The notes below the pieces were generated by a model that worked only from the letters and a program-made list of their open reading frames with translations, was not told the origin of the DNA and did no database searches. The translations under genes and the position numbers were made by a program. A DNA stretch of 13,416 nt from Planctomycetaceae bacterium (GTDB lineage: Bacteria > Planctomycetota > Planctomycetia > Pirellulales > UBA1268), in assembly GCA_947464585.1 (NCBI GenBank), contig CANHYS010000011.1, positions 1-13,416 of the forward strand, given 5' to 3'. How positions within the stretch are numbered: the stretch's first letter is position 1; each line of letters begins with the position of its first letter. This document shows, piece by piece, positions 13,329 through 13,416 of this stretch.

Positions 13329-13416
13329 CTGACTTGTAAGGTTTCAAGGCGGCACTTGCAGCACAGCGCTGTCCATCCACAGCGGGCTGGTTGCTGGAGC
13401 GCCGCCCATCTCAGAG
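13329..13416 (-). other. Upstream flank of the truncated propeller gene, with in-frame TGA
   Basis: No start codon with a ribosome site is seen in these 88 bases. In the frame of the 670-aa protein, the stretch from the window edge to 13347 is open (23 codons, e.g. MGGAPATSPLWMDSAV), then TGA at 13346-13344, then five sense codons (NLTSQ) before the ATG at 13328. It may be the continuing 5' part of the same gene interrupted by a stop, or the tail of an unrelated upstream gene. It is too short to tell. Confidence 0.45.

Noticed and set aside
13344..13346. The TGA upstream of the 670-aa protein as a selenocysteine codon.
   Set aside because: No SECIS-like stem-loop is apparent directly after it, and the position is in a propeller linker with no redox motif; a nonsense mutation or gene boundary is simpler.
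1..13416. CRISPR arrays, insertion sequences, tRNA or rRNA genes and phage genes.
   Set aside because: No regularly spaced repeats, no transposase or integrase-like frames with terminal repeats, and no tRNA or rRNA-like stretches were seen on either strand.

Overview
The window is high-GC bacterial DNA, almost certainly from a member of the Planctomycetota (a Pirellulales-like lineage is my inference, not shown). The evidence is the gene set: a DUF1559 pseudopilin with an [15 protein letters not shown]-terminus and a C-terminal H-X9-DG motif, a DUF1501 protein with a twin-arginine start, a short ECF sigma factor of the planctomycete type next to a FecR-domain membrane anti-sigma-like protein, and large secreted NHL-propeller proteins. 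No tRNA, rRNA, CRISPR array, insertion sequence or integrase was seen.

Left block (positions 1-5746, all minus strand, transcribed right to left): ECF sigma factor, FecR anti-sigma-like protein with a C-terminal CBM9-like domain, DUF1559 pseudopilin, small lipoprotein, SGNH/GDSL hydrolase, DUF1501 protein (cut by the left edge). Three of the five junctions are 4-base ATGA stop/start overlaps and the other two gaps are 31 and 48 bases, so this reads as one operon. Most start sites carry a clear Shine-Dalgarno sequence.

Middle (5747-6548): a short regulatory region with an inverted repeat in front of the sigma gene, then an isolated plus-strand pair. This is a 73-aa basic protein of unknown function overlapping by 53 bases a MNT/AbiEii-like nucleotidyltransferase. 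The pair resembles a toxin-antitoxin-like cassette, but this is unproven. A small stem-loop lies in the convergent gap before the next operon.

Right block (6549-13328, minus strand): two paralogous large proteins (670 and 1120 aa), each with a beta-propeller, an EF-hand-like calcium loop and a C-terminal CBM9-like domain, followed by a second secreted SGNH hydrolase. The 670-aa frame lacks a signal peptide and about 380 N-terminal residues compared with its neighbour. A TGA lies in frame just upstream of its ATG, so it is probably an N-terminally truncated or nonsense-mutated copy.

How the parts may fit (inference): the anti-sigma-like protein would present a CBM9-like module outside the inner membrane. 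Related modules are carried by the two exported propeller proteins, and both operons end in secreted SGNH esterase-type enzymes. A carbohydrate-sensing sigma/anti-sigma switch that controls a pseudopilin, lipoprotein, esterase and DUF1501 set is the most interesting hypothesis in the window.
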